Position numbers and translations under genes: made by a program
Shown here: positions 61,987 through 64,000 of the stretch, piece after piece
How positions within the stretch are numbered: position 1 is the stretch's first letter
Layout of the letters: each line of letters opens with the position of its first letter
The notes under the pieces: model-generated
The model's database searches: none
The model's input: the letters and a program-made list of their open reading frames with translations, nothing else
What the model was told of the DNA's origin: nothing
Assembly (NCBI GenBank): GCA_021613535.1
Contig: CP075497.1
Location: 7,440,001 to 7,504,000, forward strand
Length of the DNA: 64,000 bases
Direction of reading: 5' to 3'
From: Adineta vaga
Lineage: Eukaryota; Rotifera

Positions 61987-63711
61987 ATATCTCAAGGTTG
62001 AGGATGTGGATGATGTTTAGAACGATAAGCAATACGTCCACACTTCACATTGATTTCATCTTTTTCTTGTATTATCTCTTCGTTTTATGAATCGCTTTCA
62101 TATTGATCGACATGAACCATATTTATCTTTTTTACAGATCAGAAGTTATAAATATTTCATAAAAATAGACACGAAAAGAAAGCAAAGAAAACCTAGCACA
62201 TATAAGTCATACAATAGTACACTTCAATTCATTGGATAATCCTGTAATATAACTAATTGAAAATTGATTTTATTTCCTGATCATAGAAAGTTTTTATCAT
62301 CCTATTTATTTAATTATTGAATATTCATTCAATATACTAAAAACTCTTCAGATAGAAGTAGGGGTTTGCGGTGTCAGTGACAGTAATGAAAAAACTGAAA
62401 CTGTTGTACCGATACTGAAGGTCAGCGCACGCCGATAGCCACCGTCAGTGTTTCTCTGTTTTTCAGTGTCCACTGACACCCACAGCTCTGGAACACCGAT
62501 TAGTTTTCTACACTGATCCATAGTGATGCATTGATACTCTCAGTGCACTGAAAATATCAACGCGCTGATCTCACCGATACTTTCATGCTGATATTTATTC
62601 TTTGTATTTCGTAAGCGGAACCTCATGACATCTTCTCTAAGAAATATTAGAATATATTGAAGAACTTCATTAATTGAGAGACAGTGTAAATTTGGGTGGG
62701 TATGGGTTACTTTTCTTCATCCACACACGCACACCCTCTTCCTCAACCACACATACGCACACACTAGTGAACTGCGTCGCAGATATTTTTGACTCCAACT
62801 ACATGAAAATAAAAATCGGAATTCTAGCTAAAACTGCAGAAAACTCCAATTGTTTCTAGATAGATTAAAGATATGTTCATCATTGTCGGATTTGAAATGG
62901 TTTATGCTAAGATGAGTTAATGTTTAACAGTGTCCCTTATATGATTAAAAGAACTCTTTTTTGGTTGTTATAAAGCGGATCATTTATTTAAAAATTTCTG
63001 ATCTCCCTTTTTACCAAAAGATGAGGGAAAACCTAGATGCTAGAGGTTATTTTTCTCTTTCGCCACCATGTGTTAGATAAAGATTAGAAAGAACGAAAAA
63101 ACAATCAAAGAACATCATATGTATCTTGTTGGTGTAGGTACGGTGCGAAAAGTTTTTGACACCCGCATCCACCCACACACCTACCTTCAAGATATGCTAT
63201 ATTGTGTGGTACCCATAAGTTCTCAGTAACAGTAGTATTTTCCTCGACTCCGTACATGGGCCTAACTGATGAGCCAGTACTGATTTATCGTAACATGTTT
63301 ACATATCTTTACAATTTGCATGTTTCCTTTCACACTTTTTGCAGTACACATAACGTTCGGATAAAATCCGAAGTTTCCGCATTTTTTTAATTGATGAAAT
63401 AGAATTGTTACTCTTTGGAATAATATTTGTTTGTATTTATTACTAACATAACTCCCGAGCTACTCCGAAAATTTTCCTAATTTTCTTTCCAACTCTAACG
63501 GCATGGAGTTGGAGTTGAAGCTTGGAGTCCAATACAGCTCACTACTTTTTCCTATCAGATGTTCACCTCTGATCCAAATTCTGAGAAAAAAAATTTCAGT
63601 GCTATCACAAAACGATTTAATATTATGAACGAAATTTATTTTTTGTACCAACTTTATTTCGTAGAATTGAGATATACAAATTGTTAAATAGAAATAAAAA
63701 TGTTTATCGTG
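61987..63711. other. Gene-free region with decayed repeats
   Basis: Includes a block at about 62370-62590 dense in CACTGA/TCAGTG and ACCGAT variants, a CA-rich patch near 62720-62765, and a GGAGTTGGAGTT patch near 63500-63530. Open frames at 62674-62859, 63202-63390 and 63460-63651 are not supported. Confidence 0.5.
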
Positions 63712-64000
63712 TTATAATAAGGGAAAATATTCATGAAATTGTTTTGGACATACAAAAGGCTCTTCTATCAAAAGTTGTTTCAATTGAGCACAAGTTTGAC
63801 GAGATGCATCATTAGTAAAATTATTTGTTACGTTTGCTAGTGATTCATATTTAACTTCAAGAATTGACAAACGAGGTGAACAAATTCTTTCCATTAAAAG
63901 AAATTGTTCAACATAATCAACATGCGCTTCATTAAGAGAAAGTTCTTCTAAATAATGAAATGTAACAACAACATATGAATGCTTTTTCTTTTCTTGACTT
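63712..64000 (-). CDS. 3' end of an unrecognised gene, cut by the window edge
   Basis: The minus-strand frame is open from the window edge to a stop at 63712 and gives about 95 codons with protein-like composition. It includes VVVTFHYLEELSLNEAHVD, YVEQFLLMERICSPRLSILE and QTCAQLKQLLIEEPFVCP. The spacing of Leu residues recalls the leucine-rich C-terminal part of F-box-type proteins that are abundant in bdelloids, but that is only an impression. The start and any further exons lie beyond 64000. Confidence 0.55.
   Translation of the reverse strand, partial: SQEKKKHSYVVVTFHYLEELSLNEAHVDYVEQFLLMERICSPRLSILEVKYESLANVTNNFTNDASRQTCAQLKQLLIEEPFVCPKQFHEYFPLL

Noticed and set aside
1-64000. CRISPR arrays, bacterial operons or a horizontally acquired bacterial gene
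   Set aside because: No direct-repeat array was seen, all genes with clear families are animal-type, and nearly all carry spliceosomal introns.

Overview
This is a eukaryotic nuclear window. It is AT-rich, and most introns are 50-60 nt with GT..AG ends and T-rich acceptors. Genes lie close together on both strands. The gene set is animal: defective proventriculus homeobox, Par-6, Flightless-1, syndetin, an FMRFamide-receptor-like GPCR and a monoamine-type SLC6 transporter. Intron size, base composition, and possible spliced-leader acceptors directly in front of start codons suggest a bdelloid rotifer (Rotaria/Adineta type). That placement is an inference and was not tested by any search. Exon coordinates were read by eye from splice signals, phase continuity and family homology.

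Layout: 1-6.1 kb has no gene and lies upstream of a defective-proventriculus (COMPASS-class) homeobox gene (6.1-7.9 kb, +). An unrecognised 309-aa gene (8.4-9.65 kb, +) converges on a TTL-family gene (9.65-10.9 kb, -); their stop codons share one CTAG. Next come a class A peptide-type GPCR (13.0-15.2 kb, +), an SLC38 amino-acid transporter (15.7-17.9 kb, -) and VPS50/syndetin (19.75-23.7 kb, +, 20 exons). Two tandem Mpv17-family genes follow (24.0-26.2 kb, +), then the RNA polymerase II CTD phosphatase FCP1 (26.4-29.3 kb, -) and Flightless-1 (29.9-35.4 kb, -, 23 exons). Flightless-1 is head-to-head with Par-6 (35.6-36.6 kb, +) across about 200 bp. Then come a TPR/transmembrane protein (37.9-39.25 kb, +), an 84-aa glycine-rich protein (40.0-40.4 kb, +), an SLC6 monoamine-like transporter (40.4-43.5 kb, -), an 83-aa cysteine-rich protein (44.1-44.5 kb, -) and a large RS/polyQ nuclear protein (45.4-51.5 kb, +). 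A tight + strand run follows: TMEM72-like, mitochondrial SSB and a CGRRF1-like RING protein (52.0-54.8 kb).

From about 54.8 kb the character changes. There are almost 9 kb without an intact gene. This part holds a nested inverted repeat, a perfect 73-nt palindrome, a 0.9-kb foldback element with about 180-bp terminal inverted repeats, a broken intron-containing copy of the RS/polyQ gene fused to that element, and a possible piggyBac-type terminus. The window ends in the 3' part of an unrecognised minus-strand gene.

The genes are mostly unrelated housekeeping, polarity, trafficking and signalling genes. There is no metabolic cluster. The points of most interest are the transposon/pseudogene region, the possible trans-splicing acceptors with close gene spacing, the odd splice or frame break and possible poison exon in the RS/polyQ gene, and several short lineage-type genes of unknown function. 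I did not find a convincing new multi-gene system.
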